DNA from: Anaerolineae bacterium
GTDB taxonomy: Bacteria > Chloroflexota > Anaerolineae > JAFGEY01
DNA: 59,658 bases
NCBI GenBank assembly: GCA_016931365.1
Contig: JAFGEY010000497.1
Location: 1 to 59,658 of the forward strand
Direction of reading: 5' to 3'
Part shown: piece by piece, positions 15,976 to 24,026 of the stretch
Position numbering within the stretch: position 1 is the first letter of the stretch
Layout: the number at the start of each line of letters is the position of its first letter
Program-made: the position numbers and the translations under genes
Notes under the pieces: model-generated
What the model saw: the letters and a program-made list of their open reading frames with translations, nothing else
Told to the model about the DNA's origin: nothing
The model's database searches: none

Positions 15976-17424
15976 TTATGATGTGGGCAGTGGTTCGATC
16001 TTGAGCGTAAAAGCCGGTGCATTGTCCGTGACCGGCGGCAGCGAGATCGCCAGTCCGCCATCCTGATGCTGCCAAGACAGCGCGGCATCGTGCCCAAGCA
16101 GATGAACCGTGCTGTTTTCCTGGATTTGGAGGTCGTCGATGCGCACCTGATCCCCGCGACGCTCGTCCAGGACGACAGCGTAGAGACAGCCTTCGCGCTG
16201 CGTAAAACGCACGGCGATACCGTCCCCGGTCTTGCCATCGGCCCTGTTCCACGGCCGCGATCCATAGATCGCCTCGCCGTTGACGCGCAGCCAGTTGCCG
16301 AGGCCGATCAGCCGTTCGCGCTGCATATCGACGATGGTGCCATCGGCCATCGGGCCGACGTTGAGCAGCAGGTTGCCGTTCTTGCTGACAATGTCCACAA
16401 AAGAGTGAACCAACTCGCGCACCGACAGGTAATTGTCAACCCCCTCGTTGCGGTTATAGCCAAAGGAATAGCCGATCCCGCGCGTCGATTCCCACTTTTT
16501 CTCTACGATCTGGTCAAACGAGGCGTATTCGGGGGTTTTGAAATCCGAGTGGACGCTCGCCGGCAGTTCGCCGCCCCGCTTCATTATCAGGCGCATCAAC
16601 AGCGGCAGAAAGGCCTTGAACAGCGCCCGGACGAGGCGGTTGCGCGGCGTGCGGAACTGGGCAAAGCGGTCGTTGATCACCCCGTCGGGCACGGCATTGT
16701 AATAGTGCGCGAACAGTTCGGGCAGGTTGGCGCCGGCCGGGTAGCCGATGTCGTTCCACATCACCGATGGCTGGTAGCGGGCGGTCAGCTCTCGCCAGTG
16801 GGTGTCGGCATAGGCGATGTAATCGGCGCTTTGCGGGATGGCGGCCATCAAGTCGCCGATGCCACGGATGACGAGGTCGTGAAAGGTCCAGTCGATCCCG
16901 CCGGAATAATACAGCCCCATTTTCATCCCCTGCGCGCGCACCGCCTCGGTCAACTCGCCGACCAGGTCGCGCCGGGCGTGATAGTGTGGGTGAAACGGAT
17001 TGGGGTGCTCGCTGGGCCAGAGTAAAAAGCCGTCGTGGTGCTTGGTGGTCAGAACGACATACTGCGCGCCGACCTGGCGAAACAGGCCGGCCCACGCGCC
17101 AGGGTCCCAGTTTTGGGTTGCCTCGTTAAACATGGGGATAAAATCGCGATAGCCCAAGTTGGGGCCATAGGTTTCGAGGTGGTGTTGGTGCGTCGCGCTG
17201 CCCGCGATGCGCATCGAGTTCATATACCACTCGGCGTAGGGGTTGCGAGCAAACCACTTGGCCCAGCCTTCCTCGGCGATCACCTGGGCCATTTCGCCGG
17301 TCAGCGGCGCCCAAGCGGGGACCGAATACAGGCCCCAGTGGATAAAAATGCCCAGCTTGGCATCGTGGAACCACTGCGGCACCTGATGCTGGCGGATCGA
17401 TTCGAGCGTCGGTTCGTATTTCAT
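15976..17424 (-). CDS. Alpha-L-fucosidase, GH29 (copy 3)
   Basis: A 482-aa GH29 enzyme. It has WFHDAKLGIFIHWGLYSVPAW, TTKHHDGFLLWPSEHPN and VMWNDIGYPAG, where Asp225 fits the nucleophile of the Thermotoga-type enzymes. Then come DIVSKNGNLLLNVGPMADG and a C-terminal beta domain. No signal peptide. The ATG at 17424 has AGGAGC upstream and lies 8 nt after the MFS stop. The same frame stays open far upstream through the MFS gene, but the translation there is nonsense, so the long version is rejected. With copies 1 and 2 the cell would have three intracellular fucosidases of different subtypes, probably for different linkages. Confidence 0.94.
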   Translation of the reverse strand: MKYEPTLESIRQHQVPQWFHDAKLGIFIHWGLYSVPAWAPLTGEMAQVIAEEGWAKWFARNPYAEWYMNSMRIAGSATHQHHLETYGPNLGYRDFIPMFNEATQNWDPGAWAGLFRQVGAQYVVLTTKHHDGFLLWPSEHPNPFHPHYHARRDLVGELTEAVRAQGMKMGLYYSGGIDWTFHDLVIRGIGDLMAAIPQSADYIAYADTHWRELTARYQPSVMWNDIGYPAGANLPELFAHYYNAVPDGVINDRFAQFRTPRNRLVRALFKAFLPLLMRLIMKRGGELPASVHSDFKTPEYASFDQIVEKKWESTRGIGYSFGYNRNEGVDNYLSVRELVHSFVDIVSKNGNLLLNVGPMADGTIVDMQRERLIGLGNWLRVNGEAIYGSRPWNRADGKTGDGIAVRFTQREGCLYAVVLDERRGDQVRIDDLQIQENSTVHLLGHDAALSWQHQDGGLAISLPPVTDNAPAFTLKIEPLPTS

Positions 17425-17432
17425 ATGTGCTC

Positions 17433-18707
17433 CTATGATTGATTTTGTCGCACAAAGCGCGGTTCGCGCACCCAAAAGGCCAGCAGGGCCGCGCCGACCA
17501 GCGAGACGATCAGCGCCGCCGCAAACATCCCGCGATACCCGGCCCATGTCGCCAGCCAGCCTCCGATGATCGGGGCCAGCGTTTTGACCGGCGCGAGCAG
17601 GGTGTTGGTGAGGCCGATGTAGGTGGGGCGATCCTCCGGCGCGCAAAACTCCAGGATGATGTTCATCCCGGAGACCGAATCGGCCGACATGGCCGCGCCC
17701 AGCAGCACAAACGTGGCCCACAGCCAGACCGTCGAGTTGGCCAGCCAGGCGACGGCGGCAGTGAGGGCCATGGCGATGGCGGCCCCGCAGAGCACGGCCT
17801 TGTGGCCCCGGCGATCGCCCAGCACGCCCCACAGCAAGTTCATTGCTGCCTGCGTGCCGACCAGGATCGCGGTCAAGACGCCGACCTGTTCCAGCGCTCC
17901 GGCGATGTTCTCCTTGCCATAGACCATAAAAAAGCCGCCGGCCATCGTTCCCAGGTTGGCCACCGACCGCCCGATCAAAAAGCGCACATAGTTGCCGTCG
18001 CGGCGCAAGACGGCGGGTAGCTTGCGCAAATAGCTGCCCAGGCTGGTGCGCGGCTTGACGGTCGGGCTGGCCGGTTCGCGATTGGCAGCCAGCCCCAGCC
18101 ATGAGATCGCCGCAAAGGCAAATGCGAGCAGAAAGGAATAGCCATAATTTTGCGGAAAGGCCCAGTTGGCCAGCAGCCAACCCGAAAACGCGCCGCCGGC
18201 GATGCCCAGCAGTGCCCCCAGGCTGTGCGCCAGGCCCGACCACAGGCCTCGGCGGTGGGTGGGGATCACTTTGGCGATCATCGAGTACCAGGCCGGGGTG
18301 GCCATGCCGTTGCTCGCCGCCGTGATCGCCAAGAGCAGGAAAAAGAGGAGCAAGGCCAACAGTGGCGCAGATGGAGCCAGCCACAACACGACCAGTCCCA
18401 TCAACAGGTAGGGTCCGCGCTCGCCCAGGCCGCCGAGCAGCATCACAAAGGGCTTGTTGACGCGCAGCCCCTCGGCGAAATTGGCCGTCAGTAATTGGGG
18501 CAGCAAAAAGCCCAGGCTGTAGATGGCCGGGATCAAGCCGATGGCGATCTTGGAGTCGGTCAGTTCGCTGACCAACAAGGGCATGATCGTCGTTTGCGAG
18601 ACGAGGTTCAGGCCAAAGGTGATAAACGCGATGTCCCACAGGTTGGCGCAAAAGTTCCAGCGAAAATGGGCCTCAACCTGTTGTTCAAAGCGTTGCTGGG
18701 CGTCCAT
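17433..18707 (-). CDS. MFS transporter
   Basis: A 424-aa major facilitator with about 12 predicted membrane spans. Features include FWNFCANLWDIAFITFG-type first helix context, repeated GLGERGPYLLMG and GDRRGHKAVLCGAAIAM loops (the latter the expected MFS loop motif GDRxGxK/R) and two six-helix halves. The ATG at 18707 follows GAGGAAT; a frame extension upstream lacks a better start. It is directly upstream of GH29 copy 3 and downstream of the GH151-like gene, so it likely moves fucose or fucosides across the inner membrane. Direction and substrate are not determined. Confidence 0.88.
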   Translation of the reverse strand: MDAQQRFEQQVEAHFRWNFCANLWDIAFITFGLNLVSQTTIMPLLVSELTDSKIAIGLIPAIYSLGFLLPQLLTANFAEGLRVNKPFVMLLGGLGERGPYLLMGLVVLWLAPSAPLLALLLFFLLLAITAASNGMATPAWYSMIAKVIPTHRRGLWSGLAHSLGALLGIAGGAFSGWLLANWAFPQNYGYSFLLAFAFAAISWLGLAANREPASPTVKPRTSLGSYLRKLPAVLRRDGNYVRFLIGRSVANLGTMAGGFFMVYGKENIAGALEQVGVLTAILVGTQAAMNLLWGVLGDRRGHKAVLCGAAIAMALTAAVAWLANSTVWLWATFVLLGAAMSADSVSGMNIILEFCAPEDRPTYIGLTNTLLAPVKTLAPIIGGWLATWAGYRGMFAAALIVSLVGAALLAFWVREPRFVRQNQS

Positions 18708-18758
18708 ATTCCTCGGCTCCTTCGATGTGGTATTTTGTCGCGAAACGGCAATGGGCAC

Positions 18759-20756
18759 TCAGTATTCAAATACGATGGCTTGATGGCATTGTATCTTTGG
18801 TACGACGACCTGAATTTTATCGTCGATGCGATGGTATGCAATCTCGGATTCACCCGGCACCAAGTATGCCTTTTGGATGGTGTGGGGCACATCGAGTTCG
18901 ACCGGAATGTTGTACAAGGGCACGAGGTCTTCGATCACCAGGCAGCGCCCGCGCTTCATCGGCGGGCCGTAGAGCAGATGCGCCACATAGCGATTTTGTT
19001 CTGGCTGATGAAGCAAACTGATTCGACCGGCACTGGGCATTTGGGTCTTGATCATTGGATCAGCGTAAATCAAGCTCAGGGCATTGACAAATAGATCACG
19101 ATGCACTCTTGCACCGAGGTTAAAGTACATTCGGCCCAACGGGTGCGGGACAAACACAACATTCCCTCTGCGCAGCACGCCGGGGTGCGCTGCGTCATCT
19201 GGTTTATAGGGTGTGTTGAGATGGGAGCAGTATTTGCCATAAGTGCGGCTGAAATACGGTTCGCGGATCGCGGCCAAAATCTCGGTGCCTGCATTTGGCT
19301 GGACGCGCATCGCAGCTTCATAGTTGAGGAACGGGCTTTTGACAATTCTGTCACGCAACCTTTCGCCGACGACAAGGTAGTCAATGTCAAATTCACCAGG
19401 ACCAACATAGCTTGCGCCTACGTTCAGCAAAAACCGGGTTTTTGTCGTATCTAGCGCGCTCTCACCTAGCACGAGCAATCCACCGCCGTTTTTGGCGAAT
19501 TCGTTCAATTTAGCTGCTTGCGCTTCGGTCAAACAAACCGCGCCAGGAAGAACAATCGCTGCATATTTTGACCAATCACCATCGAGATCAACGACACCGA
19601 AATCGGTCTGTGTTTCGAGCAGCATAGCGACTGTGCCTTCGTCGTCGGCTTTGCTGTTGGTAAACCACAGCCCCAGGTTGGCGGCCGAACGTGCGCCGAC
19701 ACCATAGTCCTCGATCTGTTCGACGTACTTGAACGCCTCGCCAATGTTGGCATAGGTCGAGAGGTCCATTTCGCCCAGGGGATGAAGTTGGTCGCCAAAG
19801 TTGCAGGCCGCGCCAAAGGCGACCATCGATGCGGCTTCATAGCGCAGCGCGTCTGGGTGCTTGAAACCGCCAAACTCGCCCCACGAGGTGTGAAACTTGC
19901 CGCTCATGGCCACGATGGGCTGCTCGATGTTGTGGAACAATTTGGCGCGCAACGGAAACTCGTCATAGCCGCCCCAGGTGGTGGGTAGATCTTCCAGGTC
20001 CTGCTGGGTATTGTACTCGTACATCTTGAATTCGATGTTGCGGTGACTGGGCGTGAGCTTGGTCGTGCCATTGAAATAGATCGATGCATTGGGATGGTAT
20101 TTTTTAATAATTTCTGTGCAGGATCGCATCATATGTTTCCAGGTACGCACGCTGTAGCCAAAAACCGCTTGCTCGTCATTCGGGTCGATGCCTTTCTGGG
20201 CCATGCCCTGGCGGCAGTTGTCGCAGTAACAGACCGGGTAGGTATTGTGGATGTCGTACCAAAAGCCGTCAACATCATAGCGCTCGCAAATTTCTTGGGT
20301 TTGAGCCAAAATCAATGCCAAATAATCGCCACTGGGGCACATAAACTTCCACGATCCGGGAGGGCGTGGGGCATCAGGCGGAGCTTCAAGATCGAACCGG
20401 GCGGCGGCGATACTGCCATCTTGATGATGAATGCACCATTCGGGGTGTTCCTCGGCGTCGGTGGCCGACCAGCCGACGGTGAAATAGATCGGGCAGCGCA
20501 CGCCGATCTCGTGGCAGGCTTCGATCTGCTGCCCCAACAGGTCGATCTGGAGCGTGGGGTGCATCTTGCCCACTTGCGTGGGATAGTAGCTCCAACTGTG
20601 ATGGCACTTGGCAAAGATATTGATCAGGTTGACGTGCCCGACCTGGAGCGCGGCCTGGAACTGCTTTTTGTCGAACCGGGAGCCGACGCCGGGGATGTGT
20701 TCGGATGTGTGAAAATCGAGATGGATTTGTCGAGATGGTAGCGGGATCATATGCAT
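18759..20756 (-). CDS. Glycoside hydrolase, GH151/GHL6-like, candidate alpha-L-fucosidase
   Basis: A 665-aa protein with an N-terminal TIM barrel and a later beta-galactosidase trimerisation-like domain. Visible segments are IHLDFHTSEHIPGVG at the start, MHPTLQIDLLGQQIEACHEIG, RYDVDGFWYDIHN, a Cys-rich YCDNCRQGMAQ, and, after residue 400, LPGAVCLTEAQAAKLNEFAKNGGGLL, which is typical of the trimerisation fold. I recall GH151 alpha-L-fucosidases and the hypothetical family GHL6 as having this plan. Context (three GH29 genes) supports fucosidase. No signal peptide. Two ATGs, at 20756 and 20750, are possible, with GGGGA upstream. The family call needs a profile search. Confidence 0.7.
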   Translation of the reverse strand: MHMIPLPSRQIHLDFHTSEHIPGVGSRFDKKQFQAALQVGHVNLINIFAKCHHSWSYYPTQVGKMHPTLQIDLLGQQIEACHEIGVRCPIYFTVGWSATDAEEHPEWCIHHQDGSIAAARFDLEAPPDAPRPPGSWKFMCPSGDYLALILAQTQEICERYDVDGFWYDIHNTYPVCYCDNCRQGMAQKGIDPNDEQAVFGYSVRTWKHMMRSCTEIIKKYHPNASIYFNGTTKLTPSHRNIEFKMYEYNTQQDLEDLPTTWGGYDEFPLRAKLFHNIEQPIVAMSGKFHTSWGEFGGFKHPDALRYEAASMVAFGAACNFGDQLHPLGEMDLSTYANIGEAFKYVEQIEDYGVGARSAANLGLWFTNSKADDEGTVAMLLETQTDFGVVDLDGDWSKYAAIVLPGAVCLTEAQAAKLNEFAKNGGGLLVLGESALDTTKTRFLLNVGASYVGPGEFDIDYLVVGERLRDRIVKSPFLNYEAAMRVQPNAGTEILAAIREPYFSRTYGKYCSHLNTPYKPDDAAHPGVLRRGNVVFVPHPLGRMYFNLGARVHRDLFVNALSLIYADPMIKTQMPSAGRISLLHQPEQNRYVAHLLYGPPMKRGRCLVIEDLVPLYNIPVELDVPHTIQKAYLVPGESEIAYHRIDDKIQVVVPKIQCHQAIVFEY

Positions 20757-20792
20757 TTTTCCCCGATCTATGAACTGGCAAATGTGCGCGTG

Positions 20793-21809
20793 CTATAGAC
20801 ATTCCTTAAAGGTGTCCAGCAGCCGATCTGGCGGGTCGAAAGGCAGGTCGATGGGCCTGGATTCGAGCGCGCTGGCATAGGTGGCCAGGACGACGCTGAA
20901 TTGCTCCAGGTTGTGCTCCAGGCAAGTGGGATGCGGTTTGCTCTCGTCCACTGCCCACTCGAACGCGGCATCGGTCAGTGCAGCCTGCGCCTGCACGTCC
21001 TGCTCGCCATAGTCCGACGGTCCGCTCGCATAACCGTCTTTTTCCGAAAACCGCTCCCAACCGGACATTGTCCAGTGAATGAACCCCCGCGTGCCGTAGA
21101 CGGCAATGCGCTTGTGGGCATAAATCGACTCGTTGTCGTTTGCCTTGGGGGCGACGGCGCCGCACACCATCTGCGCCCGCACACCATTTTCAAAGAAAAT
21201 GGCCGCTTCGGCCAGATCGGGCGCCGGCTGCCGGCTGAACAGGGTCTCGCGGCCCGAAACCTGGCCAAAGACGCGGGTCGGCGAAGCAAAGCCGTTGTAC
21301 GAATGGGCCAGTTCCAGCACGTGCACGCCCTGGTCGAGCATCGTCGAGCGCGCGCTGATGTCTATAAAGCGCACCTCGCCGATATGCCCCTCGGCCACGT
21401 AGCGCTTGAGTTCCAGGTTGCGCGGGTGAAAGTGAAGTTGGGTGTTGACCACAAAGTGGGTTTTGACCCGCTCGTTGAGCGCCTTGATCTGCCGATAGTC
21501 TTCCCCCTGGATAGCAATGGGTTTCTCGACAATCACCACAGGGACCTGATACTCTGCGGCAGTCGTCATGAGATCAACGCGCAAAGTGGGAAGGGTGACG
21601 ATGTGCAGCAGGTCGGGCCGTTCAACCTCGAGCATCTGGCGCAAATCGGTGTAACGGCGCTCGATGCCAAACTCCTGGCCAAAAGCCTGCAGCCGTTCCT
21701 CGTCCAGATCGCAGATGGCTGCCAGCCGACCTTGTGTCACCAACTTGTAAGCCAACGCATGCTGGCGCGCGCGGGGGCCGCAGCCCAAGAAAGCGGCTTT
21801 GAGTGTCAT
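20793..21809 (-). CDS. Gfo/Idh/MocA family oxidoreductase
   Basis: A 338-aa NAD(P)-dependent oxidoreductase. The N-terminus has the Rossmann glycine motif AFLGCGPRARQHA and the family-typical VEKPIA segment, whose Lys acts in catalysis. The C-terminal domain is the mixed alpha/beta half used for sugar binding. Family members oxidise or reduce sugars, sugar acids or nucleotide sugars. The ATG at 21809 has GAGAGGA in the end of the permease gene, 5 nt away, so it is co-transcribed with the importer. It is a candidate for processing imported or released fucose or a related sugar; the substrate is unknown. Confidence 0.88.
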   Translation of the reverse strand: MTLKAAFLGCGPRARQHALAYKLVTQGRLAAICDLDEERLQAFGQEFGIERRYTDLRQMLEVERPDLLHIVTLPTLRVDLMTTAAEYQVPVVIVEKPIAIQGEDYRQIKALNERVKTHFVVNTQLHFHPRNLELKRYVAEGHIGEVRFIDISARSTMLDQGVHVLELAHSYNGFASPTRVFGQVSGRETLFSRQPAPDLAEAAIFFENGVRAQMVCGAVAPKANDNESIYAHKRIAVYGTRGFIHWTMSGWERFSEKDGYASGPSDYGEQDVQAQAALTDAAFEWAVDESKPHPTCLEHNLEQFSVVLATYASALESRPIDLPFDPPDRLLDTFKECL

Positions 21810-21814
21810 TGGTT

Positions 21815-22960
21815 TTATCCTCTCGTGTAAGGATCGGCGGCGTCGCGCAAGCCGTCGCCGACAAAGTTGAACATGAGCACCGTGATCACGACAAACGCGC
21901 CGGGGATCAACTGCCACGGCCGTTGGGCGACAACGGTCAGATTTTGCGCGTCCTGCAGCAGGGTGCCCCAGCTTACCGCGGGCGGCTGGATGCCCAGGCC
22001 GAGAAAACTGAGCGCCGTTTCGCCAAGAATGTTTTGCGGAATGGACAGGGTGATGTTGACCAGCAAATAGCTGGTAAAGTTGGGTACCAGGTAGCGAAAG
22101 ATCAGGCGGGAGGTTGTCGCGCCGTAAAGCCGGGCGGCCATGATAAAGTCTTCTTCACGCAGCGAGAGCAGCTTGCCGCGCACGACCCGCGCCAACCCGC
22201 CCCAACTGATCACCGAGAGGATGACCGTGATCGCAAAATAGGTCTGAATCACCGTCCAATCGCGCGGGATGGCCGAAGCCAACGCCATCCACAAGGGGAT
22301 GTTGGGGATGGAGGTCATGAAGTCGATGCTGCGCATGATGACTTCGTCCATAACGCCGCCCAGGTATCCGGCGACGCCGCCCAGCGAGACGCCGATCAAA
22401 AAGGTCATAAACACGCTCACAAAACCGATGAACAGTGAGATGCTGGAGCCGTACAAGGTTCGTGAGAGCAGGTCGCGGCCCAGGTGATCGGCGCCAAAGA
22501 GGAGCAGCGGCGCGCCGTCGGTGCCCAAGAGCCGCCACTTGATCGGGATAACACCCATCAACTTGTGCGGTTCGCCGGGAACAAAAAAATAGATCGGGAA
22601 TCGCTCGCTGGTATTCTCGACGAATTCTCGGCGCAGGGTGTCCATATTGACCCTGAAATCGAATTTATAGATAAAGGGGCGGTGAAAATTCCCCTGCTCG
22701 TCTCGAATGTGGATTTGGGTCGGGCGGGCCATTTCTAGCCCGCCAAATCGTTCGGTCGACTCATAGGGGGCAAGAAATCCGGCAAAGAGGGCCATAAAAT
22801 ACAGGATGCCCAGAATAAACATCCCGAAAAAAGCCATGCGGTTCTTTTTATACTGCCACCACATCAACTGCCACTGCGTGGCATAGTACATCTGCTCGCC
22901 CTTGTCTTTAACGCTCAAATTGGGCGGCGTTGTTTGGGTCTCAAGCGGGTGATCGCTCAT
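21815..22960 (-). CDS. ABC transporter permease, OppC/DppC type
   Basis: A 381-aa inner-membrane permease with an N-terminal cytoplasmic tail, one early membrane span (MAFFGMFILGILYFMALFAG) and a five-span core. The EAA-type loop is present (AARLYGATTSRLIFRYLVPN). A roughly 100-residue insert lies between the first and second span, outside the membrane. The ATG at 22960 has GGAGG upstream. It pairs with the OppB/DppB-type gene and the family-5 binding protein. No ATPase gene is present in the operon, so a shared ATPase elsewhere must energise it. Confidence 0.93.
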   Translation of the reverse strand: MSDHPLETQTTPPNLSVKDKGEQMYYATQWQLMWWQYKKNRMAFFGMFILGILYFMALFAGFLAPYESTERFGGLEMARPTQIHIRDEQGNFHRPFIYKFDFRVNMDTLRREFVENTSERFPIYFFVPGEPHKLMGVIPIKWRLLGTDGAPLLLFGADHLGRDLLSRTLYGSSISLFIGFVSVFMTFLIGVSLGGVAGYLGGVMDEVIMRSIDFMTSIPNIPLWMALASAIPRDWTVIQTYFAITVILSVISWGGLARVVRGKLLSLREEDFIMAARLYGATTSRLIFRYLVPNFTSYLLVNITLSIPQNILGETALSFLGLGIQPPAVSWGTLLQDAQNLTVVAQRPWQLIPGAFVVITVLMFNFVGDGLRDAADPYTRG

Positions 22961-22965
22961 TGTTC

Positions 22966-23955
22966 TCAGCTCCCTCCAAACCGAATTCTTGGATCCAGCC
23001 AGGCCAACAGGATGTCCGAGATGAACGTGCCGATGATGGTCAGTGTGCTGAGGATCAGGACGATGCTGCCGGCCAGGTACATATCTTGCGACAGTGTGGC
23101 GCGCATCAACACCGGGCCGATGGTCTGCAAGTTGAGCACGATGCCAACGATCACCCCGCCGTTGATCAGGCCCGGCAGCACCCAGCCGATGGTGCTGAAC
23201 ACGGGGTTCATAGCGATGCGGATCGGGTATTTGACCAAGAGCCGGGTCTCAGAAAGGCCCTTGGCCCGCGCCGTGGTCACGTAGGGCTTGTGCAGCTCGT
23301 CGAGCAGCGTGGCCCGCAGCGTGCGGATCAGGCCGGCGGTGCCGCCGATGCCGATGATAATGACCGGGAACCACACATTGCTCAACAAATCCATAACCTT
23401 GGCCATCGACCACGGCGCGTCGACGAACTCTTGGGAGTACAGGCCGGTAATCATCGACCCGGAGACCAGGTACAGCAGGTACCCCAGGACGAGGGCCAGC
23501 AAAAAGCTGGGGCTGGCCAGGCCGATAAAGCCGAGAAAGGTGAAAACATAGTCGACCAGCTTGTTGTGCCGCGTCGCTGAGATGATGGCGATCGGGATGG
23601 CGAGCGCCCACACGATGACCAGGCTGGCGAGCGAGATGGCAATCGTCATCGGCAGGCGAGTACCGAGTACATCGGCGACGGTCTCTTCGTATATCAATGA
23701 GCGGCCAAATGTGCCCTGGAACACGGTTTGCATCCACTTGAGATATTGAACGAACATGGGCTGGTCAAGGCCGTATTGCCGTTTGAGGTTTTCGATTTCC
23801 TCTTGATCGAACGTTCTGCCCATCGCTTCCAGGCGGTTAACATAGGTGGACAAATAGTCTCCCGGCGGAAGCTGGATGATTGTAAAGGAGATGATCGAGA
23901 GGGCAATCAACATCGGTACCATCAGAACCAGGCGGCGAAGGACAAAGGTAAGCAT
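22966..23955 (-). CDS. ABC transporter permease, OppB/DppB type
   Basis: A 329-aa permease with six spans. It begins MLTFVLRRLVLMVPMLIALS, has the family periplasmic segment after the first span (IIQLPPGDYLSTYV) and the EAA loop VTTARAKGLSETRLLVKYPIR. The ATG at 23955 follows AAGGGG; a start 20 codons upstream lies inside a palindrome and is rejected. It follows the binding-protein gene after a 71-nt gap holding a strong hairpin (23979-24006), which may reduce permease expression relative to the binding protein. Confidence 0.93.
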   Translation of the reverse strand: MLTFVLRRLVLMVPMLIALSIISFTIIQLPPGDYLSTYVNRLEAMGRTFDQEEIENLKRQYGLDQPMFVQYLKWMQTVFQGTFGRSLIYEETVADVLGTRLPMTIAISLASLVIVWALAIPIAIISATRHNKLVDYVFTFLGFIGLASPSFLLALVLGYLLYLVSGSMITGLYSQEFVDAPWSMAKVMDLLSNVWFPVIIIGIGGTAGLIRTLRATLLDELHKPYVTTARAKGLSETRLLVKYPIRIAMNPVFSTIGWVLPGLINGGVIVGIVLNLQTIGPVLMRATLSQDMYLAGSIVLILSTLTIIGTFISDILLAWLDPRIRFGGS

Positions 23956-23978
23956 AGGCACACCCCTTAATGGGAAGG

Positions 23979-24006
23979 GTAGGGGCGAAGCACGCTTCGC
24001 CCCTAC
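23979..24006. repeat. Palindrome between binding-protein and permease genes
   Basis: GTAGGGGCGAAGC and GCTTCGCCCCTAC form a 13-bp perfect stem around AC. No T-run follows. Position inside the operon suggests mRNA processing or partial termination that favours the binding protein. Similar GTAGGGGCGA palindromes are, from memory, common intergenic repeats in bacteria. Confidence 0.7.
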
Positions 24007-24026
24007 GAGAATCACATATTGAAGAG

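Noticed and set aside
15976..18651. An 891-codon open frame that would join the fucosidase to sequence over the MFS gene
   Set aside because: The upstream part is out of frame with the MFS gene and reads as Arg/Gly/Ala-rich nonsense. The real fucosidase starts at 17424 with a ribosome site.
19431..19445. Palindrome AAAAACCGGGTTTTT inside the GH151-like gene
   Set aside because: It lies in coding sequence that translates normally, so there is no reason to call it a separate element.
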